Assembly: GCA_036276235.1 (NCBI GenBank)
Contig: DATBDZ010000329.1
Span: 1-21,630 of the forward strand
Source: JANWHF01 sp036276235
GTDB taxonomy: Bacteria > Planctomycetota > Phycisphaerae > Tepidisphaerales > Tepidisphaeraceae
Reading direction: 5' to 3'
Length of the DNA: 21,630 nucleotides
Part shown: positions 6,987-15,100 of the stretch, one piece after another
How the letters are laid out: each line of letters opens with the position of its first letter
How positions within the stretch are numbered: position 1 is the stretch's first letter
Program-made: the position numbers and the translations under genes
The notes under the pieces: model-generated
Told to the model about the DNA's origin: nothing
The model's input: the letters and a program-made list of their open reading frames with translations, nothing else
The model's database searches: none

Positions 6987-9335
6987 ATGCCCACCATTTC
7001 CCAAAAGCATCAACGCAAACCGAAAACTACCACCGAAGATCGGCGGCCCTGGGAGAATGTCTCCGTTACCGTTTTCATCGTTTCGCTGGCATTGGTCGCT
7101 TGCCGCGCGCTGATGGGGGATTCGATCAGGGCGGTGCTTGATCCGCTGGAGGGATCGATTCCCACGCCATCGGCGCCGGGGCCGGGAACGTCGATCGCGC
7201 TGGATTTGCTCTGCTGTTTGCCGGCACTGATTCTGCTTTGCCGCGCGGTGCTGGATCGGACTTTTTTGTTGACGCGCTCCTGGCTTTATTGGCCGATGCT
7301 CGCGCTTGGTGGCTGGGCGGTGCTGAGCGTCTTGTGGGCTTCGGATCAGTTTGCCGCGATCGTGTCGGCGTCGCATTTTGCGGCGGCGATGATCTTCCTC
7401 TGGTCGGCTTCGCAGATCGTCCGGTCGTGGATCCAGATGCGGCTTGTCGCGGGGCTGGCGCTTGGCCTGCTCCTGGCGCTGCTCTACACCGGGTATAACT
7501 ATCGTTTCGTAGAAGCGGCGGCAGTTCGAAATTATTTCGAGCAAAATCCGGATGAATTGCTTCAGCAAAACCACATCAAGCCGAATTCGCCGGAAGAGTT
7601 CCTCTTTCGCAAGCGGGTGATGGGCGGGGAGCCGATGGGATTTAGCACTTCGACCAACAGCTATGCCGCCATCGTGGTGATGCTGGGGACGATCGCCGCC
7701 GGTATCGCAATCCAGCGCCGCAGCGACGGCGATCATTTCATTTGGGTAATTCTGCCAGTCGTGGCCGTGGCGGCATGCGTTCCGGCGATCATCTGGACCC
7801 ATTGCCGCGCGGCGCGGGCGACGCCAGTTTTGGCGGCGGTTGCTTTCATCGTCATCGCAATAGCGCGGCCGGTGCTGCGACGATTCGCGCGGCCCCTGTT
7901 TTTCACTGCGATTGCTTCGATCGCATTAGTCACGACGATCATCGTTCATCACGGCTTGCGCTATGGCACGCTCTGGCAGGACAGCCTCAATTTTCGCTGG
8001 ACGTATTGGGTCGGGTCTTATCGCGTGCTGATGCAGGATGTGGCCTCGCATCATTACGCCCGACTGCTGCGCGGCGTCGGCTTTGAAAACTTCGGCCCCC
8101 ACTATCTGGCGCATCGCATGCAAGTCGCCGCCGAGGAGATTCGTGATCCGCATAACTTTATCGTGCGCGCGTTTGTCGAGCTCGGGTTGATCGGCGGTGA
8201 GCTGCTCCTGATCTGGATGCTCAAGCTCTGGTGGGAGATGACGCGGCCTGTGCTTCCCGTCACGCAGGCTTTGGCGATGCCCGGCGTACCGAAGACCCGC
8301 CGCGCGCTGTGGACATTGGCCGCGATCTGCTCCGTGGCGATCGGTTTGAACATCGCGTTGTCGGTGGATTTTTTGGCCGACCCAGGATTCGTGTTGCTGG
8401 AAACCGTCCGCCGACTGCTGTTCTTCGGGTTTCTCTTTGGCGGGCTGGTATGGGGCGCGCTCGTCATCGTGCGCCAGCCGGACGATGTCAAAGCAAAATG
8501 GTTTGAGCTGGATGGGCGGCCCGCGCCGTGGATGCTGTATGGCACGATCATCGCGCTGGGCGGATTCCTCGTCCACAACCTGATCGAATTCTCGTTCTAC
8601 GAAACGGGGCCGCTTTTCCTTTTCGCGCTGCTCGCTGGTGCGGTGTTAGGCATTCGCCAAAGTGGGCGGCCCATCGGGCAAACCTATCGCAATCGCTCGG
8701 TTGCGATCACGCTGCTGAGCGTCGCAACGGTTGGCTGGTTTGCATGGGCGATCGGCGTATTCGCGCCCATCGCACTGGCCGAAGGCGCGGCTCACGACGC
8801 CGACGACGCGGCACGCGCGGGCCATTTCCGCCAGGCGTCCGATCTCATGCGCGATGCGTTCGCAAAGGTTCCGTACAACGCCGACTATGCGATGCGCCGG
8901 GCGATTTACCTGTCGCGACCGGACAAGGGCGGGCCACCCATCGGCCGCGCGCAGCTTGAGAATGCCCGCACAATGCTCGACGCCGCCATCGCGGCTGATC
9001 CATCGTCGATGCCCGATCTGGTCGCGCGGGCGCAGGTCGAAATCGGGCCGCCGTTCAACGAAATCGAAGCCGCGCGGCGCGACTATCGGCAGGCGATTCA
9101 ACTCGATCCGGCGAATCTCCGCTTGCGGGTGGAGTATGCGATGAAGCTCCGCGAGCTTTTCGCCGCAAGCCACCAGCAAGATATGGCCGCCGAGGCGCTG
9201 GCGGAGTTTTATCGGGCGAAGGAGCGCAACGAGGAATATCACTGGGACGAACCCAAGCGGCTGAGCCCCGACGAGTTGAAGCGTGTCGATGCCGCTATCG
9301 TGGAGCTTCGTGGGTCGGCGCAGTCGGGCCGCTGA
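6987..9335 (+). CDS. O-antigen ligase/polymerase-like membrane protein with C-terminal TPR-like region
   Basis: 782 aa. Residues 25-590 hold about twelve hydrophobic segments. A large periplasmic-type loop carries the Wzy_C/WaaL hallmarks: FRWTYWVGSYRVLM (336-349), GVGFENFGPHYL (363-374), and DPHNFIVRAFVELGLIGGE (387-405) with the conserved His389 and Glu398. Residues about 600-760 are soluble, alpha-helical and TPR-like (ARAGHFRQASDLMRDAF, DYRQAIQLDPANLRLRVEYA). Family members join or polymerise undecaprenyl-linked glycans on the outer face of the inner membrane. Whether this one ligates O-antigen to lipid A core, polymerises an exopolysaccharide or glycosylates protein cannot be decided. 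The ATG at 6987 follows element A2; an earlier start would be inside A2. Element B1 follows the stop. Confidence 0.85.
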   Translation: MPTISQKHQRKPKTTTEDRRPWENVSVTVFIVSLALVACRALMGDSIRAVLDPLEGSIPTPSAPGPGTSIALDLLCCLPALILLCRAVLDRTFLLTRSWLYWPMLALGGWAVLSVLWASDQFAAIVSASHFAAAMIFLWSASQIVRSWIQMRLVAGLALGLLLALLYTGYNYRFVEAAAVRNYFEQNPDELLQQNHIKPNSPEEFLFRKRVMGGEPMGFSTSTNSYAAIVVMLGTIAAGIAIQRRSDGDHFIWVILPVVAVAACVPAIIWTHCRAARATPVLAAVAFIVIAIARPVLRRFARPLFFTAIASIALVTTIIVHHGLRYGTLWQDSLNFRWTYWVGSYRVLMQDVASHHYARLLRGVGFENFGPHYLAHRMQVAAEEIRDPHNFIVRAFVELGLIGGELLLIWMLKLWWEMTRPVLPVTQALAMPGVPKTRRALWTLAAICSVAIGLNIALSVDFLADPGFVLLETVRRLLFFGFLFGGLVWGALVIVRQPDDVKAKWFELDGRPAPWMLYGTIIALGGFLVHNLIEFSFYETGPLFLFALLAGAVLGIRQSGRPIGQTYRNRSVAITLLSVATVGWFAWAIGVFAPIALAEGAAHDADDAARAGHFRQASDLMRDAFAKVPYNADYAMRRAIYLSRPDKGGPPIGRAQLENARTMLDAAIAADPSSMPDLVARAQVEIGPPFNEIEAARRDYRQAIQLDPANLRLRVEYAMKLRELFAASHQQDMAAEALAEFYRAKERNEEYHWDEPKRLSPDELKRVDAAIVELRGSAQSGR

Positions 9336-9356
9336 CGGCCAACAGTAGATGCTTAT

Positions 9357-9467
9357 CCCCTCCCCCGGTACTACGGGGGAGGGTTAGGGTGGGGGCTATT
9401 CGCGCGTACGACACTCGTTCTACACAACCCCCTCCCCAGCCCTCCCCCGGAGTACCGGGGGAGGGTG
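9357..9467. repeat. Palindromic element B1 (family B, about 111 nt)
   Basis: It has the same plan as the A elements, with a different stem sequence: left hairpin CCCTCCCCCG...CGGGGGAGGG, then TTAGGGTGGGGG, a core of about 32 nt, CCCCCTCCCCAG, and a right hairpin with the same arms around GGAGTACC. The core is not recognisably similar to the A core or to B2. It occupies the centre of the gap between the O-antigen ligase-like and GT2 genes. The rest of that gap shows no feature I can name. Confidence 0.88.
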
Positions 9468-9581
9468 TAAAAGGCGCACTAATCTCCGTAAGGTGGTCGA
9501 GCAATTTGCGCCAGTTGTCCTTAGCGCACAATGCCGATAAAGTCTTCGGCGGTCTGTCCGCTGATCATCCCTCACTCGCCC

Positions 9582-10568
9582 ATGTCGCCGACCCCTCAAG
9601 TTTCTGTGTTGATGCCCGTCGCGAAGGTTCGGCAATATCTGGACCTGGCGGCACAGAGCGTGTTGTGCCAATCTTTTCCGGATCTTGAACTCATTCTGAT
9701 CGACGACGATGGCCGCGCGGACGAGCTTCGCACGGCGCAGCGCGATCCGCGCGTGGTCGTGACCACGTCCAGCGGCAAGGGCATCTCCGATGCGCTGAAC
9801 ACCGGCATCGCGGCGGCGCGGGGCAAATACATCTGCCGAGTCGATTGCGATGATCTGATTCCCGCCGACCGGATTGCCCGCCAGCAAAAATGGCTCGCCG
9901 AGCATCCGGATTTCGCGGCGATTTGCGGCGCGATGTCCACGATGACCAGCGACGGCTCACCGGTTTCCGATGTCAACGCGCGCTATGTGACCGGCGAAAT
10001 TACAGAGGAGCTTCGCAACGGCATCGCGCGATGCAGCTTGTGCACGTATCTGCTGCAAACGGACGCCGTGCGCCAGGTCGGCGGGTTTCGGCGGTATTTT
10101 ATCACCGCCGAGGACCTGGATTTTTCGTTTCGCTTCGGCGAGCGGTTTCGCGTCTGGTATGAATCGATGCCGGCGTATTGGTATCGCCTGCACGATAGCT
10201 CGATCACGCATAGCCAACGAAACAACACGCGGGCCTTTTACGAGAAGACCGCGCGCGATATGCAGATGCGGCGGCGGAACGGAGGAACGGACGATATTGA
10301 CGCCGGCCGACCGCCCGCGCCGCCGGCAGACGGCTCTCGCCCGCGGGGATCGGCCGAGGCGGTGCAACATCTATTCACGGGCGCGGCATGGGAAAAGCAT
10401 CAAGCCGGAAAAAAGCTCGACGCCCTGCGCCTAGGCTGGCGAGCCTGCATGGCGCGGCCGTTGACGCTCTGGTCATGGCGCAGCCTGGCTGCATTGGCGT
10501 TCAAACGCGCGGGTGCGGGAACGAATGATCGGCCTGCGACGGACAAGGCACCTAATGCAATTCGATAG
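9582..10568 (+). CDS. Glycosyltransferase family 2
   Basis: 328 aa from the ATG at 9582, where the GT-A fold begins (QVSVLMPVAKVRQYL). An in-frame ATG at 9531 would add 17 residues that do not look like part of the domain; neither start has a good ribosome site. GT2 enzymes transfer a sugar from a nucleotide donor to a growing glycan on the cytoplasmic side. The nucleotide site is LELILIDDDGRADELR (35-50), the metal-binding DxD-type motif is CRVDCDDLIPADR (86-98), and the likely catalytic base lies in TAEDLDFSFR (175-184). A Pro/Gly/Arg-rich linker at 232-257 leads to a basic, Trp-rich tail (about 258-310) that may touch the membrane. It probably belongs to the polysaccharide cluster; donor and linkage are unknown. 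Confidence 0.9.
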   Translation: MSPTPQVSVLMPVAKVRQYLDLAAQSVLCQSFPDLELILIDDDGRADELRTAQRDPRVVVTTSSGKGISDALNTGIAAARGKYICRVDCDDLIPADRIARQQKWLAEHPDFAAICGAMSTMTSDGSPVSDVNARYVTGEITEELRNGIARCSLCTYLLQTDAVRQVGGFRRYFITAEDLDFSFRFGERFRVWYESMPAYWYRLHDSSITHSQRNNTRAFYEKTARDMQMRRRNGGTDDIDAGRPPAPPADGSRPRGSAEAVQHLFTGAAWEKHQAGKKLDALRLGWRACMARPLTLWSWRSLAALAFKRAGAGTNDRPATDKAPNAIR

Positions 10569-10639
10569 CGCAATGGAAAGAATGCGTCACGACGGGCCGC
10601 TCGGCGGCAATTCCACGCGCGCAGAGCATGACGCTCGAA

Positions 10640-10799
10640 CATTCTCCCTCTCCCCTGTACTCAGGGGAGAGGGTTGGGGTGAGGGGACAAACCGGTCGAC
10701 TTGCGAACCGCGCCATATTGCGGCACGCCGTCCCCTCACCCTGCCCTCTCCCCTGAGTACGACTCGACCGAGCTCGTCGAAGTCAGGGGAGAGGGTTCT
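10640..10799 (+). repeat. Palindromic element A3 (family A, 160 nt)
   Basis: It has the same orientation as A1. The 41-nt core keeps GCGCCATAT and most other positions of A1 and A2. The right hairpin carries the same 24-nt near-palindromic insert (10760-10783) as A2, in the matching place, so A2 and A3 form a subfamily. It fills most of the gap between GT2 and the deacetylase. A frame running through it into the deacetylase (TTG at 10701) gives only repeat-derived residues and is not believed. Confidence 0.9.
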
Positions 10800-10850
10800 G
10801 CGCTCGGAGGAGCATTTTCAGCTTTCGGTATCACTTCAGCGAGCTACATC

Positions 10851-11669
10851 ATGACCGCTCCGGCAAGGACAACCTCCCCTTCCAGCCTCCTTGCACGGAT
10901 CGCGCGCCGACTGCGGCGCGAGATGCGCCGACCATTCAAGCCGCTGCTTCACGCCATGCGCGATCGTCAGGCGCCTTCGCTACATCAATGGATGCACGAG
11001 TCGAGCGTTCCGATGACGCTTTCGACAAAATCCGCACTCATCGTCGCGCCGCACCCGGATGATGAAACATTCGGCTGCGGCGGTGTCATCGCGATGAAGC
11101 GAGATGCCGGCGTCGATGTGCACGTCCTAATGATGACCGATGGCCGCCAGTCTCACAGCCACATCCCGGGAGTCGATCCGCGGCAGATGGAAGAGACTCG
11201 TAAGAAGGAACTGCTGGCGGCTTGCCGGATTTTGGGCGTGCCGGATGAGAATATTCATTTTCTGAATCTTGCGGATCAAGGCGTCTACCGATTGTCGCCG
11301 GAGCAGCAGCAGAAGGCGGCAGCCGACGTGGCGTCGATCATTCGCTCGATTCGGCCCGGCGAATTGTTTGTCAATCATCCGACCGATCGTCATCCCGATC
11401 ATGAAGCCGTTTATCGGCTTGTCGATGATGCGCTTCAGCAAATCGATTTCCCACTGGATGTCTTTAAGTATCCGATCTGGCTGATCTGGAAAGGCCCGTA
11501 CCGTTGGACTCGGCAGCCGGTGGATTTGAAGGGCGCAAGCCGCCTTGATGTGCGCGGCGTGCAGGAGCGCAAGAACAAAGCCATCAATGTGTATGCTTCG
11601 CAGTTGCCGGTTTTGCCGCCGGGATTTGTCGATCAGTTTACCGGGGGCTTTGAGTATTTTTTCCGGTAG
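10851..11669 (+). CDS. PIG-L/LmbE-type N-acetyl-sugar deacetylase
   Basis: 272 aa from the ATG at 10851; the frame continues upstream only into repeat A3. The family hydrolyses N-acetyl groups from GlcNAc-type sugars using a zinc ion. The zinc and catalytic motif APHPDDETFGCGG is at 66-78, with Asp70 and Asp71. The third metal ligand region is NHPTDRHPDHEAVYRL (175-190) with His181 and His184. A basic N-terminal extension (1-57) is longer than usual, and no signal peptide is evident. Its position after a WecA-like transferase and a GT2 enzyme suggests that it deacetylates a HexNAc in the lipid-linked glycan or its precursor, which is inference. The ferredoxin gene starts 12 nt after its stop. 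Confidence 0.9.
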   Translation: MTAPARTTSPSSLLARIARRLRREMRRPFKPLLHAMRDRQAPSLHQWMHESSVPMTLSTKSALIVAPHPDDETFGCGGVIAMKRDAGVDVHVLMMTDGRQSHSHIPGVDPRQMEETRKKELLAACRILGVPDENIHFLNLADQGVYRLSPEQQQKAAADVASIIRSIRPGELFVNHPTDRHPDHEAVYRLVDDALQQIDFPLDVFKYPIWLIWKGPYRWTRQPVDLKGASRLDVRGVQERKNKAINVYASQLPVLPPGFVDQFTGGFEYFFR

Positions 11670-11681
11670 AATCCACGGCCC

Positions 11682-12050
11682 ATGGGAAATCCAGACAAGT
11701 ATCCGCCGCCGGTCATGGCGGCGAAGTTCGGCATCGGCAAGCTCACGCGGCACTTATTCATCTGCCTCGGCCCCGACTGCGTCGAGCCGGCCGAAGGGGA
11801 GAAGACCTGGGAATACATCAAGAAGCGCCTCAAGCAGCTCAATCTCACCGGCGCAGACGGCCCCTGCTACCGCACCAAATGCCAGTGCCTCCGCATCTGC
11901 ATCGGCGGGCCGATTGCGGTGGTCTATCCGGAAGGCACGTGGTATCAGAACGTCACACCCGAAAACGCCGAGCGGATTATTCAGGAGCATCTGATTGGGG
12001 GAAAGATCGTCGAAGATCTTTGCTTTGCGCGGAATGAATTGAAGGCGTAG
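11682..12050 (+). CDS. Thioredoxin-like [2Fe-2S] ferredoxin
   Basis: 122 aa. It resembles the (2Fe-2S) ferredoxin family with a thioredoxin-like fold, related to the NuoE-type fold. After HLFIC come cysteines in CLGPDC (Cys28, Cys33) and in the cluster region PCYRTKCQCLRICIGGP (Cys62, 67, 69 and 73). The typical continuation VVYPEGTWYQNVTPENAERIIQEHL follows at 80-104. Proteins of this type carry a [2Fe-2S] cluster in the cytoplasm and pass electrons, or take part in cobalamin or cluster-related metabolism; the partner is unknown here. There are more cysteines than the four cluster ligands needed. It starts 12 nt after the deacetylase stop, so co-transcription is likely but need not mean shared function. 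No strong Shine-Dalgarno is seen. Confidence 0.88.
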   Translation: MGNPDKYPPPVMAAKFGIGKLTRHLFICLGPDCVEPAEGEKTWEYIKKRLKQLNLTGADGPCYRTKCQCLRICIGGPIAVVYPEGTWYQNVTPENAERIIQEHLIGGKIVEDLCFARNELKA

Positions 12051-12075
12051 GGTAGGCCACCAACTGGCGGGAATC

Positions 12076-12133
12076 GGCGGGCAGTGCCCGCCCTACGAAA
12101 AATTGCACGCCCGTAGGGCGGGCACTGCCCGCC
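12076..12133. repeat. Palindromic element C1, possible terminator between convergent genes
   Basis: Two perfectly complementary 22-nt arms (12076-12097, 12112-12133) enclose a 14-nt loop. Each arm is also a small palindrome (GGCGGGCAGTGCCCGCC) followed by CTACG. On the + strand TTCTTTT follows at once, so it could end transcription of the ferredoxin gene. It stops 12 nt before the end of the helicase gene, which comes from the other side. It belongs to the same family as C2 at 15864-15958. Confidence 0.9.
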
Positions 12134-12145
12134 TTCTTTTCGCTA

Positions 12146-15100
12146 CTACTGCGCCGGCTTTGCGATAGTCGCCAACATCCCGCGCGGATCGCGGAAGAAG
12201 TGCGGCGTCCAGAGGCGTTCTAATCGCCAGCCCTGCGATTGGAGAATTCCCGTTCGGAACACATCCCAGTCGATCGGATCATCGCCCGGCGTAAACCGCG
12301 CCGCGTCGCAGACGATGCCGGTTTCCAGCGCGAGCGGGTCCTGCGGGTGTCGCAGGGCCAGATCGACGCAAAAGCCGTCATTGCCCCAATAGACGTCGCT
12401 GCCGACCCCGTGCGATTGAGCGAGATGCCGCGCGAGCGATTCCACAAACGTGGAAGGTCGTTGCGTCGGTTGAACCGCCACGGGCGGTGGTTGTGGAGGC
12501 GCTGTCGCCGCAGCCGGAGTCGCGTTTTCCGCCGCTTGCGGCTTCGCGCTTAAGGCAGCATAGATCCCCTCCAATCGCTGCGCATATTGTAAATACGCAA
12601 AAAGCAACCACCCGCCACCCGGCGCAGTTCCAGACGGCAGTTCCGGAAGCGTGCGATATTGCTCCGGCGGAATCGACGTCACCAGATGCACTTGCTTGCG
12701 GGCGCGGGTGACCAGCACATTCAGGCGACGCCCGCCGCCGGCCATGCCCAGCGGGCCAAAGCGCCGATAGAATTTTCCCTTCCCATCCGGGCCATACGTC
12801 GTGCTGATGATGATGTGATCGCGTTCGTCCCCCTGCACGTTTTCGAGGTTTTTGATGAATAAGCCTTCAAACGAGCCGGCGCCGGCGCGCGTTCGGGCGG
12901 CGTCCAGTCGCTTGGCAAAAGCTGAATCGTTTGCCGCCAACTCGTCGAGTTTTTCGACGATCAGATCGCGCTGCGGGAGATTGAAGCAGGCGATGCCGAT
13001 GGACGGCGGATCATCCCCCGCCAGCAGCTCCGCCACGATCTGAGTGACGCGCTGCGCCTCGGCTTCGTTGCGGCGTTTGTCATAGATTCCATCGACGCGC
13101 TCCAGCCGAACCGGCGGCTGGGAATCGATCGCCCGACCGGGGATCGGCTGCAGGCGCGAGCCGTAAAAGTGCTCGTTGCTGAAGGCAATCAAATCGGGAT
13201 TGCGCGATCGGTAATGAACGTCCAGATACGATTGCTGGATGTCCAATCCGAGCGAAGCCGCCAGAAGATCCTCCACCTCGCCCTGATGCTGCTCGAACAA
13301 TTCCTGATCGTTCTGCGCCTCCTCTTCCTCGCTGGCGGCAATCGCGGATTCAAAAAAGCGCGTCGGCGGAAGCTGCTTGGGATCGCCCGCGATCACCAGC
13401 CGCCGGCCGCGCACAACGACGGGAATCGCTTCCTCGAGCCGGCACTGCGACGCTTCGTCGAATATGACGGCATCAAACACCGCCTGCCTCGGGAAAACCT
13501 GCGCGACGGTTTCGGGGCTGCAGAGCCAGATGGGGCACATGTCAAAGAGCGGATCGCCGCCTTCCATTTTGGAGCCGACGGCAACGACCTGCCGCAGCCG
13601 CATCGCGCGCTCGCCGCGAATCGTCAGCCGGCGGCGAAGATCAGCACCAGCCGAATTCATTCGCGAGCCCGTGGCGGCCAAGAGCCGCTCCTTTTGGGTC
13701 GTGATCCAGCGATGGAGAATCACATCGCGAACCAGCTCGTGCTTCTGCTCGGCCAGCGCGCTATATCGATCAAAGGCGGCTTGCAGCTCGTGATTGTCGA
13801 AGGCTTGAAGCGTGGGATCGCCGCCGATGCGGCGCGTAATCTCGCCGGCGGTGGATTCGCGATAAAGCAGCGTCATCGCGCGATCGGGCGCGATCGCGCC
13901 GAGCACCAACTTGCTGACGGCACCGTGAATCGGCGGCGGCAATTCCGCCAAGCCTTTGGTCGTTCGCAGAACGCCTTCCAGGGTGTCAACCCGCTGCGCC
14001 AACGGCTCAAACATCGGCAGGGCTCCCTCGCCCGCGCGCGTTGTTGTGAACGTCATCGCCAGCCACGGCGCGGCAAATAATTTGCATTGCGTCGCGACAG
14101 TCTCCAGCTTTTCCAGTGCCGCCGCCCGCGCCGGCGATTTTCGCAAGCCGCTGATGAATGGGCCGGCCGTTTGCGGCTCTTTGAGCACTGAACTGACCTG
14201 GCTCCGCAGTGGAGAGGCTCCTGCGTCGTCGGTGAGAGCAATCAGAAAATCGAGCGTCGAAGAGTGGCCGTCGATGGCGCGATCGAGCATGTCGTCCGCC
14301 ATCACAGCTGGAGTTTTACTAGCCGGTGACTTGGAGAGCTCGAGCACAAGTTGCGTGAGTGCGAGGCGCGCTCGCAGCGCATTGAGGAACTGCTGTAGCC
14401 GGCGGGCGTTGGCGCTGGAGAGGGTCAATCCAAATGGAGTCAGCACAGCAGCCGCCGGCTTCTTGGGCTTGAGCGGCAGGAATGCGTACCACTTGTCAGC
14501 GACTTGCAGATAGGCGGCCAAGGCGGACAACTGCTGGCCAATCTCCGCGATCGATAGCTGTCGATCGCGAACCGACAGCGCCAGCTCGGCATCGATCGGC
14601 CCGCCGCGGAGTGTTTGAACGAATGCCTGCGCACCGGTCAGCTTCAACTTCGCGCGGCGAAGCTCATCGCCCGACGCATCGGCCCAACGCGAAAGAATCG
14701 CCGGCTCGACTTTCGCCAATGATTGCGACAAGTCGTCGGCAAGCTTGACGCGCGACGCCGCCTGCCGGGCGAGCGGCACATCGGGCGCAAACGGCGGAAT
14801 CTCCGGATCGCGCGTGGCATCGGCCTGCCGCGCCGGCTCAACCGGCGACGCCGCCAGCGCGCGAACGCGATCCATCGGCAACGCCAAAAAATCAGCCAAA
14901 GAAATGCCAGCGGCTCCAACCCACGGATTCGACGAATACTGCACCGAGTCCGCGCGCTTGAGGAGATCGGCGATCTGGTTTTTTCGCTGATCCAACTCCG
15001 CCAGCGCGACTTCCCGCAAAGATGAAAGATCGATGGCTTCGGGCGGCACGGCTTGACCGTCGGAGTTCGCGGGCCCCGCGATCTCTTCCACATCAACCAG

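Noticed and set aside
10701..10850. Upstream extension of the deacetylase gene from a TTG
   Set aside because: The 50 extra residues are encoded largely by element A3, and the ATG at 10851 gives a complete domain.
13169..14080. + strand open frame of about 300 codons opposite the helicase core
   Set aside because: It overlaps helicase motifs II-IV on the other strand and has a low-complexity, Arg-rich product with no recognisable domain.
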